This document shows, piece after piece, positions 45,330 to 54,107 of a stretch of DNA of 64,000 nucleotides; positions within the stretch are counted from its first letter, which is position 1, and each line of letters begins with the position of its first letter. Both the position numbers and the translations under genes were made by a program. Origin of the DNA: Streptomyces formicae. GTDB taxonomy: Bacteria; Actinomycetota; Actinomycetes; Streptomycetales; Streptomycetaceae. Location: the NCBI RefSeq assembly GCF_022647665.1, contig NZ_CP071872.1, positions 3,286,001 through 3,350,000 on the forward strand, in the 5' to 3' direction. Below the pieces are notes generated by a model. That model was given only the letters and a program-made list of their open reading frames with translations, was not told the origin of the DNA and did no database searches.

Positions 45330-47945
45330 GTGATTGAACGGTATGTGCTCGATCTTCAAGAGGTTGACGAGATGCAGGTCGCGGTCGTTGGCGGCAAGGG
45401 CGCGCACCTGGGCGGGCTGTCCCGGATCGAAGGCATCCGCGTGCCGGGTGGCTTTTGCGTGACGACGGACGCCTTCCGGCGGATCATGGCGGGAGCGCCG
45501 TCGATGGACGATCGGCTCGACCAGCTGTCCCGCTTGAACCCGGACGACCGGGAGGCGATCCGCACGCTCAGCGCGCAGATTCGTCGGACCATCGAAGGGA
45601 TTGCCATCCCGGGTGATCTCGCGGCGGCGATCACCGGCGCGCTCGCCCAGCGCGGTGAGCAAGCCGCCTACGCCGTCCGATCCAGCGCGACGGCCGAGGA
45701 CCTGCCGACGGCCTCCTTTGCCGGCCAGCAGGACACGTACCTGAACGTCGTGGGGCCGGCGGCGATCCTCCAGCACGTCAGCCGGTGCTGGGCCTCGCTG
45801 TTCACCGAGCGGGCCGTGACCTACCGCCAGCGGAACGGCATCGACCACCGTACGGTCCACATGGCCGTGGTCGTGCAGCACATGGTCTTCCCGCATGCGG
45901 CCGGCATCCTGTTCACGGCCGACCCCGTCACGGGCAACCGGAAGGTCGCCACCGTGGACGCCGGCTTCGGCCTCGGCGAGGCCCTGGTCTCCGGACTGGT
46001 GAACCCGGACGTCTTCACCGTGCGAGACGGCGAAGGCGTCGCCAAGGCGATCGCCGCCAAACAGCGTGCCGTTCACGCACTGCCGGCCGGCGGTACGCAG
46101 GAAGTGGTGATCGACTCGCAGCGGCAGGAGCAGCCGGCGCTGACGGATGCGCAGGTCGTGCGGCTCGTGCAGATCGGGCGGCGGATCGAAGCGCACTTCG
46201 GCCGCCCGCAGGACGTCGAATGGTGCCTGGTCGATGATGGCTTCCAGATCGTTCAGAGCAGGCCGATCACGACGCTGTTCCCCGTCCCGGAGACCGGCGA
46301 CGAGGAGAATCACGTCTACGTCTCCGTTGGCCATGGGCAGATGATGACCGACCCCATGAAGCCCCTGGGGCTCTCCATGTGGCGGCTGACCGCCATGGTG
46401 CCGATGCACGAGGCCGGCGGGAGGCTGTTCGTCGACGTCACCCGGCGCCTGGCCTCGCCCGCGAGCCGCGCCGGCCTCCTGGACGTCTTGGGGAGAGGCG
46501 ATCCGCTGATCAGGGACGCTCTGGAGACCGTCCTCGACCGCGACGATTTCGTCCCATCGCTCCCGGACGCGGGTCCCGGAGGGCCACCGCCCGGCGGTGC
46601 GTCCGCCTCCATCGAGACCGATCCGGCCATTGTCACCGAGCTGATCGAGCGCAGCAGGGTGTCCATCGCCGCCCTGGAACGCGGCATCAGGACGAAGACC
46701 GGACCGGCGCTTTTCGACTTCCTGCTGGAGGCCTTCGAGGAGCACAAGCGAGTCCTCAGTGATCCGCTGAGCCTTCAGGCGATCATGGCGGGGATGGACG
46801 CCACGTGGTGGCTCAACGACAAGCTGCAGGAGTGGCTGGGCGAGAAGAACGCGGCTGACACGCTGACGCTGTCCGCCCCCGACAACATCACGTCGGAGAT
46901 GGGACTGGCGCTCCTCGACGTCGCCGACGTGATCCGCCCGCAGTCGGAGGTGGTGGCGTTCCTGCAGGGCGTCCAGCACATCGAGTACGCCGAGGAAGCA
47001 GCCTTCCTGGACGAGCTGGCGAAGCTCGCGGGCGGCACCGAAGCACGCGATGCCATTGAGGCTTACCTCGACCGGTACGGCATGCGCTGCGTCGGCGAGA
47101 TCGACATCACGAGGCCACGTTGGCGCGAGCGCCCCACCACGCTCGTGCCTGTGATCCTCGACAACGTCAGGAACTTCGAGCCGGGCGCCGCCGAGCGGCG
47201 CTTCGAGGAGGGCCGGCAGAAGGCGCAGAAGAAGGAACAGGACGTGCTGTCACGCTTGCGGGCCCTGCCGGACGGGGACCGGAAAGCCGACGAGGCCAAG
47301 CGGATGATCGACCGGGTCAGAACCTTCATCGGGTACCGGGAGTACCCGAAGTACGGCATCGTCAGCCGCTACTTCGTCTACAAGCGGGCCCTGCTGGAGG
47401 AGGCCGAGCGCCTCGTGGGGGCCGACGTGCTTCCCGAGAAGGAGGACATCTTCTACCTCACGTTCCAGGAACTCCACGACGTCGTGCGCTCGCACCAGGT
47501 GGATGACCAGCTCATCCAGCAGCGTAAGGACGCGTTCCGGGCGTACCACGCGCTCACACCGCCCCGGGTGCTCACATCGGATGGTGAGGCCGTCACCGGG
47601 GCGTACCGGCGCGACGACGTGCCGGCCGGCGCCCTGGTCGGCCTAGCGGTTTCCGCCGGGACCATCGAGGGACGGGCCCGCGTCGTCCTTGACATGGCGG
47701 AGGCCGATCTCGAAGCGGGCGACATCCTGGTCACGTCCTTCACGGACCCCAGCTGGTCGCCGCTGTTCGTCGGAATCGCGGGCCTGGTGACGGAGGTCGG
47801 CGGCCTGATGACCCATGGCGCAGTGATCGCCCGGGAGTACGGCCTGCCGGCCGTCGTGGGCGTGGAGCAGGCCACCCGGCTGATCCGGGACGGGCAGCGG
47901 ATCCGCGTGCACGGAACCGACGGGTACGTCGAGATCCTGGCTTGA
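45330..47945 (+). CDS. rph: Rifampin phosphotransferase
   Basis: Inactivates rifamycins by transferring a phosphate from ATP to the ansa-chain hydroxyl, 871 aa. It is built like PEP synthase: an ATP-binding domain (AVVGGKGAHLGGLSRI, then AVRSSATAEDLPTASFAGQQ and QDVEWCLVDDGFQIVQSRPI), a rifampin-binding domain (about 330-760), and the swivelling phosphohistidine domain with GGLMTHGAVIARE (His829). This size and order match Rph and not PEP synthase, which has an extra PEP-binding domain. The GTG at 45330 has CGGAGGT upstream. The gene stands alone behind a candidate rifamycin-associated element, consistent with induction by rifamycins. Confidence 0.93.
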   Translation: MIERYVLDLQEVDEMQVAVVGGKGAHLGGLSRIEGIRVPGGFCVTTDAFRRIMAGAPSMDDRLDQLSRLNPDDREAIRTLSAQIRRTIEGIAIPGDLAAAITGALAQRGEQAAYAVRSSATAEDLPTASFAGQQDTYLNVVGPAAILQHVSRCWASLFTERAVTYRQRNGIDHRTVHMAVVVQHMVFPHAAGILFTADPVTGNRKVATVDAGFGLGEALVSGLVNPDVFTVRDGEGVAKAIAAKQRAVHALPAGGTQEVVIDSQRQEQPALTDAQVVRLVQIGRRIEAHFGRPQDVEWCLVDDGFQIVQSRPITTLFPVPETGDEENHVYVSVGHGQMMTDPMKPLGLSMWRLTAMVPMHEAGGRLFVDVTRRLASPASRAGLLDVLGRGDPLIRDALETVLDRDDFVPSLPDAGPGGPPPGGASASIETDPAIVTELIERSRVSIAALERGIRTKTGPALFDFLLEAFEEHKRVLSDPLSLQAIMAGMDATWWLNDKLQEWLGEKNAADTLTLSAPDNITSEMGLALLDVADVIRPQSEVVAFLQGVQHIEYAEEAAFLDELAKLAGGTEARDAIEAYLDRYGMRCVGEIDITRPRWRERPTTLVPVILDNVRNFEPGAAERRFEEGRQKAQKKEQDVLSRLRALPDGDRKADEAKRMIDRVRTFIGYREYPKYGIVSRYFVYKRALLEEAERLVGADVLPEKEDIFYLTFQELHDVVRSHQVDDQLIQQRKDAFRAYHALTPPRVLTSDGEAVTGAYRRDDVPAGALVGLAVSAGTIEGRARVVLDMAEADLEAGDILVTSFTDPSWSPLFVGIAGLVTEVGGLMTHGAVIAREYGLPAVVGVEQATRLIRDGQRIRVHGTDGYVEILA

Positions 47946-48064
47946 CCGAACACCGAGAAGCCCCGTCCACAGCTTCCGACCGAACAACGCCAGGCAGTTG
48001 ACGACCACGCCACGACCGCAGCCCGCAACACGCATACGCGCACACGCGGACCCGAAGCCCGAGG

Positions 48065-48613
48065 TCAAGTCGTCACGGGTTCGAGCCGCAGCCGACGGGT
48101 CGGCCAGGGCGGTGGCTCCGCCGAGCCGAACCAGACCCGGACGTCTTCCCCGGTGCGGACGGGCAGGCGGGGGTAGTCGTTCTCGGCGTGCTCGGTGCGG
48201 TGCAGCGCGTGGCCCGGGCCCAGGTGCCGGGCGGCATACGCGTCGAAGGCGGCCGCGTCGGCCGGATGGCAGACGGTAGCGGCCACCTCACGGGTGCCCG
48301 GCTCCGATGTGAAGCCCGGGCCGCGCAGCAGCAGGACGTCGTCGCTGTCGACCATGGTGGCGTTGGCCGCGTCGCGGTGCTCCCGCCAGACCGGGCCGGT
48401 GTAGAAGGCCTCCAGTGAGCGCCGACGGTGCGTCATGTCGGGGAACACGCGCAGCCAGACGAAGCGGTCCGGGTCGTCCAGGTCGCGGAATCGGCCGCCG
48501 ACGGTGATGCCGGCCGCCTGCTGACCGATCACGAACTCGCGCTCGAACAGCTCGATCAGTGTCTCCCGGGCTCCGGGGTGCAGGGTGTACTGCCGGAGTT
48601 CGACGATGTTCAT
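48065..48613 (-). CDS. NIPSNAP family protein
   Basis: A 182-aa protein with the NIPSNAP ferredoxin-like fold, beginning VELRQYTLHPGARETLIELFE and continuing RFVWLRVFPDMTHRRRSLEAFYTGPVW in outline. The family is known in bacteria and mitochondria, but the molecular function is unclear. In actinobacteria it often sits next to a WYL regulator, as here. Its ATG overlaps the stop of the small gene upstream (ATGA), so the two are translated together. Confidence 0.9.
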   Translation of the reverse strand: MNIVELRQYTLHPGARETLIELFEREFVIGQQAAGITVGGRFRDLDDPDRFVWLRVFPDMTHRRRSLEAFYTGPVWREHRDAANATMVDSDDVLLLRGPGFTSEPGTREVAATVCHPADAAAFDAYAARHLGPGHALHRTEHAENDYPRLPVRTGEDVRVWFGSAEPPPWPTRRLRLEPVTT

Positions 48614-48873
48614 GTGCCGGCCCGCCCGGCGCGGGTGAGGTCCACGTTCCAATTGGGCTCCCAGGTGCGGCCGTCGTAGGTGTCCTCGCCATGGAAGTCA
48701 CGGCGATCGCTGGTGAATCCGCCGACTACCGGCGGATCCAGTCGGCCGGTCCGGCTGTCGGACGCAGCATCTCCGGGGAACTCCACCCAGCCGGCAGTGC
48801 CTGAGCCGAGCGGTGGGGTGAGACGGCGGTCGGCCACGTCCCCGGAGCCGCGCAGGAGGTCGAAGTCGTCCAT
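48610..48873 (-). CDS. Miniature, internally deleted DUF1579-like protein
   Basis: An 87-aa frame containing separated pieces of a normally 150-160 aa family: start MDDFDLLRGSGDVADRRLT, then TGRLDPPVVGGFTSD and FHGEDTYDGR, then RTWEPNWNVDLTR. Two internal segments of the usual family pattern are missing, yet the frame stays open and third positions remain GC-rich. The remnant probably cannot form the lipocalin-like fold of the family. It is overlapped by the NIPSNAP gene and may survive as a translational leader for it. Family assignment rests on remembered patterns. Confidence 0.6.
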   Translation of the reverse strand: MDDFDLLRGSGDVADRRLTPPLGSGTAGWVEFPGDAASDSRTGRLDPPVVGGFTSDRRDFHGEDTYDGRTWEPNWNVDLTRAGRAGT

Positions 48874-48929
48874 GCGCCGCAGGCTAGGGGCACTCCACTG
48901 ACATCCACTGTCAGTGGATACTGGGCGGT

Positions 48930-49857
48930 GTGCGTGCGAGCCGGTTGGTCACCCTGCTTCTGCTGCTGCAGAACCGGGGCCGGATGACGGCCCGGCAGCT
49001 GGCCGAGGAACTGGAGGTCTCCGTCCGTACGGTCTACCGGGACGTCGAGGCGCTCGCCGCCGCCGGCATCCCGCTGTACGGCGCTGCTGGACACACGGGC
49101 GGCTACCGGCTGGTCGACGGCTACCGGACCCGGCTCACCGGACTGACCGCGGAGGAGGCACAGGCCGCGTTCCTCGCCGCGCTCCCCGGCGCCGCCGCCG
49201 AGCTCGGCCTCGGCGAGGCGCTCGCCACCGCTCAGCTCAAGCTGCGGGCCGCCCTTCCGGCGGAGCTGCGCGAGCACGCCGGGCGGATCCAGGAACGATT
49301 CCTGCTCGACGCCCCCGGCTGGTACGGCGATGCCGACCGTACGCCTCACCTGGCCTCGGTCGCCGCCGCGGTGTGGGCGCGGTGGGCGGTGGTACTGCGG
49401 TACCGGCGCTGGCGGGCGCCAGGAGATCGAGCGACGGGTGGAGCCGTACGGGCTCGTACTCAAGGCCGGCCGCTGGTACTTGATCGCGAGCGGGCCGTCC
49501 GGGATCCGCACCTACCGGGTCGACCGGATTCTCGAACTCCGGACGCTGGAGGAGGAGTTCGTCATCCCGGACGGGTTCGACCTGGCCGGGTACTGGAACA
49601 GCTATGTGGCCGACTTCCGAACCCGGCTGCACACCGGGGAGGCCCTGGTCCGGCTCACCCCGGAGGGCGCCCGCCGCCTCGGTGTGACACCCGCGAGTGG
49701 CGGATGGACGGAGGCCCAGGTGCCCATCGAGTCGATCGACCACGCCCACGGAGAATTCCTGCGGCTGGGCAGCGACGTCGAGGTCGTGGCACCGGCCGAA
49801 CTCCGCGACCGCATCGCCGCGACCGTACGGACCCTGGTCACCCGCTACGAGGGTTGA
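48930..49857 (+). pseudogene. WYL-domain transcriptional regulator, one-base frameshift
   Basis: DeoR/YafY-type regulator divergent from the NIPSNAP pair. Frame one (GTG at 48930) has the HTH (MTARQLAEELEVSVRTVYRDVEAL) and the start of the WYL domain, to WAVVLRYRRWRAP. Frame two continues QEIERRVEPYGLVLKAGRWYL and the C-terminal WCX region to the stop at 49857. One missing C at 49419-49420 explains the break; corrected length is about 309 aa, normal for the family. It is likely the regulator of the NIPSNAP operon, with a sequencing error as the first explanation of the break. Confidence 0.87.
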
Positions 49858-49899
49858 ACCCGGGCCGAGGGTTCTCCCGGCCGGGGCACGGGCCGCCCG

Positions 49900-50259
49900 C
49901 ACACTCGCCCTCCGAGGAGTTCGAGGCGTTCGAGGCGTTCGCCGTGTACCGCGACCTTGGCCTGGCGCGGAGTGTCACGAAGGTGGCACGGGAGTTGGAT
50001 AACTCTCGGGCGTTGGTGGGCCGGTGGTCGCGGCAGTGCGCGTGGGCGATGCGGGCGACGGCGTACGACCGTGAGCAGGACCGGCTGTTCCTCACTGAGC
50101 AGGCGCATGCGCAGGCGCGGCGTGGCGGGATACCCCTCGCAGGCTCGCAGGCGCGCGCAGTTGGCGCAGGCCGCGCAGAGCGAGGCGGTGGCCCGGCTCC
50201 AGGCGCTGGATCCGCGGACGCTGCCGATGTCGGCAGTCGGTCCGGCTGAGGCGGCGTGA
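49900..50259 (+). pseudogene. Phage terminase small subunit-like relic
   Basis: A broken coding remnant. One frame carries EEFEAFEAFAVYRDLGLARSVTKVARELDNSRALVGRW in outline and AYDREQDRLFL, matching the AxxxFxxYRDLGxxRSxxKVAxxL(x)KS pattern seen in terminase small subunits of actinophages and prophages. From about 50125 the matching continuation (RRRAQLAQAAQSEAVARLQAL) is in another frame, ending at 50259. No other phage genes flank it, so it is an isolated relic. Nothing else was recognised between 50260 and 50468. Confidence 0.6.
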
Positions 50260-50468
50260 GTGGGGCCTGTTCAGCCCGTGCACCGGGTGCTCCGGCCAAG
50301 GCGGCTGACCCTGCCGCCCCTGCCACAAGCCCGACCGCCACGGGGTGTGTCCGTGTGAGCGCGTGCGGGCACGGCAGCCCGGCCGCGCTGCCGGCGTCCG
50401 GCCGGGCCCTACGGGGCACGGCCGCCGTCCGGTGGGCGGGACGGCCGGAGCGGGCGCATGATGAGGTG

Positions 50469-52127
50469 ATGTCGAAGCCGGCGATTCTGACCGTCGACGA
50501 CGATCCCGGTGTGTCCCGGGCCATCGCCCGTGACCTGCGGCGCCGCTACGGCGACCGGTTCCGGGTGCTTCGCGCGCCCTCGGGCGAGGAGGCCCTCGAA
50601 GCCCTGCGTGAGGTCAAGCTGCGCGGCGAGCCGCTGGCCGTGATGATCGCCGACTACCGCATGCCCGCGATGAACGGCGTGCAGTTCCTCGAAGCGGCGA
50701 TGGACCTCTTCCCGCTGGCCCGCCGCGTGCTGCTGACCGCGTACGCCGACACCGGAGCGGCCATCGACGCGATCAACGTCGTGGACGTCGACCACTACCT
50801 CCTCAAACCCTGGAGCCCTCCGGAGGAGAAGCTCTACCCCGTTCTGGACATGCTGCTGGAGCTCTGGGAGGCGGCGCCCGACCCGGGGGCCGCCGAGACG
50901 CGGATCGTCGGGCACCGCTGGTCGGCCCCCTCGTTCGCCGTACGCGAGTTCCTCGCGCGCAACCTCGTCCCCTACCGGTGGATCGCCGCCGACGAGCCCG
51001 AGGGCACGCAGCTGCTGGAGGCGGCCGGCGTCACCGCCGCCGACGTACCCCTGGTGATCACGGCCGACGGCAAGGTGCTCCTCGCCCCGACCGAGACGGA
51101 GCTCGCCGAGCGGGTCGGCCTGCGGACCAGCCCGGCCGCCGACTTCTACGACGTCGCCGTCATCGGCGCCGGTCCCGCCGGACTGGGGGCCGCCGTCTAC
51201 GCCGCGTCCGAGGGCCTGCGCACGGTCCTCGTCGAGCGCAGCGCGACCGGAGGACAGGCGGGACAGAGCAGCCGTATCGAGAACTACCTGGGGTTTCCCG
51301 ACGGCGTCTCCGGAGCGCAGCTGACCGAACGGGCCCGGCGGCAGGCGGCCCGCTTCGGCACCGAGATCCTCAGCGCGACCGAGGTGGTGGCGCTGGAGGC
51401 GGCGGGGGCGGGGCGCGTGCTGCGGTTCGGCGGCGGCGCCTCGATCGGGGCGCACACCGTCGTCCTCGCCACCGGGGTCTCCTACCGCAGGCTCACCGGG
51501 GCGAACCTGGACTCCTTCGCGGGCGCCGGGGTCTTCTACGGATCGGCGTCCTTCGAGGCGGCAGGCTGCCGGGGCGACGACGTGTACATCGTCGGAGGCG
51601 CCAACTCCGCAGCCCAGGCCGCCGTCTTCTTCTCCCGCTACGCGTCGCGCGTCCATCTGCTGGTCCGCGGGGCCGACCTCACCCGCTCGACGTCCCACTA
51701 TCTGATCCAGCAGATCGAGGCCGTCCCCACCATCGAGGTCCATCCGTACATGGAAGTGGCGGCGGGCGACGGCGAGAGTCATCTTCAGCAGCTGACGCTG
51801 CGCGACAACCGCACCGGTGAGCTGACCACGGTCGACTCCTCCTGGCTGTTCGTGTTCATCGGGGCGGAACCCCAGACCCAGTGGCTGGACGGGGTGGTCG
51901 CCAGGGACGGGCGCGGGTTCGTCCTCACCGGCCCGGACCTGCCGCAGGCGGGATCGCGCTCCGCCCGGTGGCCGCTCGTGCGTGCCCCGTACCACCTGGA
52001 GACCAGCGTGCCCGGGGTCTTCGCCGCCGGGGACGTGCGCGCCGAGTCGGTCAAGCGGGTCGCGTCGGCGGTGGGCGAGGGCGCCATGGCGATCACCCTG
52101 GTGCACCGCTATCTGGAGGCGCAATGA
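50469..52127 (+). CDS. Receiver domain fused to a thioredoxin-reductase-like FAD protein
   Basis: A 552-aa fusion. Residues 1-125 are a response-regulator receiver (ILTVDDDP, phospho-acceptor Asp62 in MIADYRMP, then LLTAY and LLKPW). A linker of about 100 residues follows with a thioredoxin/glutaredoxin-like stretch. The remainder is a two-dinucleotide-domain flavoprotein (VIGAGPAGLGAAVYAASEG; GGQAGQSSRIENYLGFP; VGGANSAAQAAVFFSR). The redox-active CxxC of thioredoxin reductase is replaced by GSAS, so it is not a disulphide reductase of that type. The ATG at 50469 has GAGGTG nearby. It overlaps the sensor kinase gene by ATGA and probably forms a two-component redox switch with it. Confidence 0.9.
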   Translation: MSKPAILTVDDDPGVSRAIARDLRRRYGDRFRVLRAPSGEEALEALREVKLRGEPLAVMIADYRMPAMNGVQFLEAAMDLFPLARRVLLTAYADTGAAIDAINVVDVDHYLLKPWSPPEEKLYPVLDMLLELWEAAPDPGAAETRIVGHRWSAPSFAVREFLARNLVPYRWIAADEPEGTQLLEAAGVTAADVPLVITADGKVLLAPTETELAERVGLRTSPAADFYDVAVIGAGPAGLGAAVYAASEGLRTVLVERSATGGQAGQSSRIENYLGFPDGVSGAQLTERARRQAARFGTEILSATEVVALEAAGAGRVLRFGGGASIGAHTVVLATGVSYRRLTGANLDSFAGAGVFYGSASFEAAGCRGDDVYIVGGANSAAQAAVFFSRYASRVHLLVRGADLTRSTSHYLIQQIEAVPTIEVHPYMEVAAGDGESHLQQLTLRDNRTGELTTVDSSWLFVFIGAEPQTQWLDGVVARDGRGFVLTGPDLPQAGSRSARWPLVRAPYHLETSVPGVFAAGDVRAESVKRVASAVGEGAMAITLVHRYLEAQ

Positions 52128-53578
52128 CCACCCCCGAGCTGACACCGGTCCAGCGGCTCACCCCCGACGAACTGCGCACCCTCTTCCTCTTCGAGGCGCT
52201 CGACGACGACCAGCTCTCCTGGCTGGCCGAATGCGGGCGCGTCGAGTCGCGCAAGGCATCGGAGGCGGTCTATTCGCAGGGCGAGAACGCGACGTGCTTC
52301 TTCGTCCTGCTCAGCGGCACCATCATCCTCAGCCGCCGGCTCCACGGCGACGACATCGAGCTGACCCGCACCGACCAGCGGGGCGCCTACGGGGGTGCGG
52401 CACAGGCATACCTGGGAGACCGCGTCGACCAGGTCTACGCCAGCACGATGCGCGCGGTCACCGACGTCGAACTGTTCGTGCTGCCCGCGGTGAAGTTCGC
52501 CGCCGCCGTACGCACCTGGTTCCCGATGGCGCTGCATCTGCTCGAAGGGCTGTTCCTGGGGACGCAGGCGAGCAACATCATCATCGGCGAGCGCGAGCGG
52601 CTCGTCGCCCTCGGCTCACTGACCGCGGGACTGACCCATGAGCTGAACAACCCCGCGGCCGCCGCCGTACGCGCCACGCAGACGCTGCGCGACCGCGTGA
52701 CCGGAATGCGGCACAAGCTCGCGCTCGTCGCGGACGGCCGCGTGGACGGCACGCGGCTGCACCAGCTGGTCGAGATGCAGGACGCCGCGGTGCGGCGGGC
52801 CGCCGGGGCACGCCAGCTGTCGGCGATCGAGAGCGCCGACGCCGAGGACGAACTCGGCGAGTGGCTGGAGGAGGCGGGGCTCGACCGGGCCTGGGACATC
52901 GCTCCCGTCCTGGTCGCGGGCGGTATCGACGCCGCGTGGCTGGCCGACGCCACCAACGGGCTCTCCGAGGGCAACCGCGCGGCCGCGATCGGCTGGCTGA
53001 CCTACACCGTCGACACCGAGATGCTCATGGGCGAGATCGAGGACGCGGTCCGGCGCATCTCCGGACTGGTCGACGCGGCCCGCCAGTACTCCCAGCTCGA
53101 CCGCACCGCCCAGCAGCCCGTCGACCTCCACGAACTCCTCGACGCCACCCTCGTCATCCTCCGCGCCAAGTTCCCCGCCGACGTGCGCGTGGTCAAGGAG
53201 TACGACCCCGGCCTGCCGCCCGTCCCCGCCTACGGCGCCGAACTCAACCAGGTGTGGACCAATCTCATCGACAACGCGCTGTCCGCGATGGACGGCAGCG
53301 GCACCCTGACCCTCGCCACCTGGCACGACGACTGCCACGCGTACGTGGAGATCCGGGACACCGGCACCGGCATCGATCCCGACGTCCGCCCCCGCATCTT
53401 CGAGCCGTTCTTCACCACCAAGCCGGTCGGCCAGGGCACCGGCCTCGGGCTGGACATCTCGTACCGGATCGTCGTGAACAAGCACGGCGGCGACATCCGC
53501 GTCGAGTCCCACCCCGGCGACACACGGTTCCGCGTCTGCCTCCCCGCCGCGCCGAGGGAGGCGACTGGCGATCAGTAG
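52124..53578 (+). CDS. Cyclic nucleotide-binding domain sensor histidine kinase
   Basis: A soluble kinase of 484 aa. The N-terminal cNMP-binding domain (LRTLFLFEALDDDQLSWLAE to about residue 150) precedes a HisKA-like region with His172 in LTHELNNPAAAA, a helical linker, and HATPase_c (NQVWTNLIDNALSAM; GTGIDPDVRPRIFEPFFTTK; GTGLGLDISYRIV). It is coupled by ATGA to the receiver-flavoprotein, its likely phosphorylation target. No membrane segment is present, so the signal is intracellular: a nucleotide or redox-linked ligand bound to the cNMP domain, or the flavin state of the partner. Confidence 0.93.
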   Translation: MTTPELTPVQRLTPDELRTLFLFEALDDDQLSWLAECGRVESRKASEAVYSQGENATCFFVLLSGTIILSRRLHGDDIELTRTDQRGAYGGAAQAYLGDRVDQVYASTMRAVTDVELFVLPAVKFAAAVRTWFPMALHLLEGLFLGTQASNIIIGERERLVALGSLTAGLTHELNNPAAAAVRATQTLRDRVTGMRHKLALVADGRVDGTRLHQLVEMQDAAVRRAAGARQLSAIESADAEDELGEWLEEAGLDRAWDIAPVLVAGGIDAAWLADATNGLSEGNRAAAIGWLTYTVDTEMLMGEIEDAVRRISGLVDAARQYSQLDRTAQQPVDLHELLDATLVILRAKFPADVRVVKEYDPGLPPVPAYGAELNQVWTNLIDNALSAMDGSGTLTLATWHDDCHAYVEIRDTGTGIDPDVRPRIFEPFFTTKPVGQGTGLGLDISYRIVVNKHGGDIRVESHPGDTRFRVCLPAAPREATGDQ

Positions 53579-53595
53579 TGCCCCAGGGTGAGCCT

Positions 53596-53660
53596 GAGGA
53601 GTGAGTCAGAGGAGTGAGTCAGAGGAGTGAGTCAGAGGAGTGAGTCAGAGGAGCGAGTCC
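53596..53660 (+). repeat. Five tandem copies of a 13-base repeat before the UBP zinc-finger gene
   Basis: GAGGAGTGAGTCA four times in exact succession, then a fifth diverged copy GAGGAGCGAGTCC. It lies between the kinase stop and the zinc-finger start (53712) in the same transcription direction. Confidence 0.9.
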
Positions 53661-53711
53661 GAGGAGACAGTCCGACGAGCACGGGACCACGAGCGAGGAG
53701 GAGCAGAGGCC

Positions 53712-54074
53712 ATGGCAGGTGACCGGATCCCCGGGATCGACCCGACCGCACGGCCCAGCGGCGACGGCTGCACGGAATGCCTGACGGGCGAAGGAACCGG
53801 CTGGTGGATGCATCTGAGGCGGTGCGCCCAGTGCGGGCACATCGGGTGCTGCGACTCCTCGCCGGGGCAGCACGCCACACGCCACGCGAAGGAGTCGGGC
53901 CACCCGCTCCTCACCAGTTTCGAACCGGGCGAGAACTGGTTCTGGAACGCGCAGACGGAGGAGTACTTCGAGGGCGGCCCGGAACTCGCCGATCCGCAGT
54001 CCCACCCCCTCTCGCAGCCTGTGCCCGGACCGGCGGGCGCCGTCCCCGCCGACTGGGAGCGGCAGCTGCACTGA
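53712..54074 (+). CDS. UBP-type zinc finger protein
   Basis: A 120-aa protein with a single UBP zinc finger (zf-UBP). CTECLTGEGTGWWMHLRRC and CGHIGCCDSSPGQHATRH provide the Cys/His ligands in the family spacing, followed by GHPLLTSFEPGENWFW. In eukaryotes this finger binds free ubiquitin C-termini; in bacteria its partner is unknown. Streptomycetes commonly keep it beside this type of receiver-flavoprotein and kinase. The first ATG after the 13-base repeats with a GAGGAG-like site is at 53712. Confidence 0.92.
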   Translation: MAGDRIPGIDPTARPSGDGCTECLTGEGTGWWMHLRRCAQCGHIGCCDSSPGQHATRHAKESGHPLLTSFEPGENWFWNAQTEEYFEGGPELADPQSHPLSQPVPGPAGAVPADWERQLH

Positions 54075-54107
54075 GGCCCACCGGCGCGCGGGGGCGAGGA
54101 GGCAGAC

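Noticed and set aside
53596..53660. CRISPR-like array
   Set aside because: The 13-base units have no spacers and no cas genes are near; it is a simple tandem repeat.
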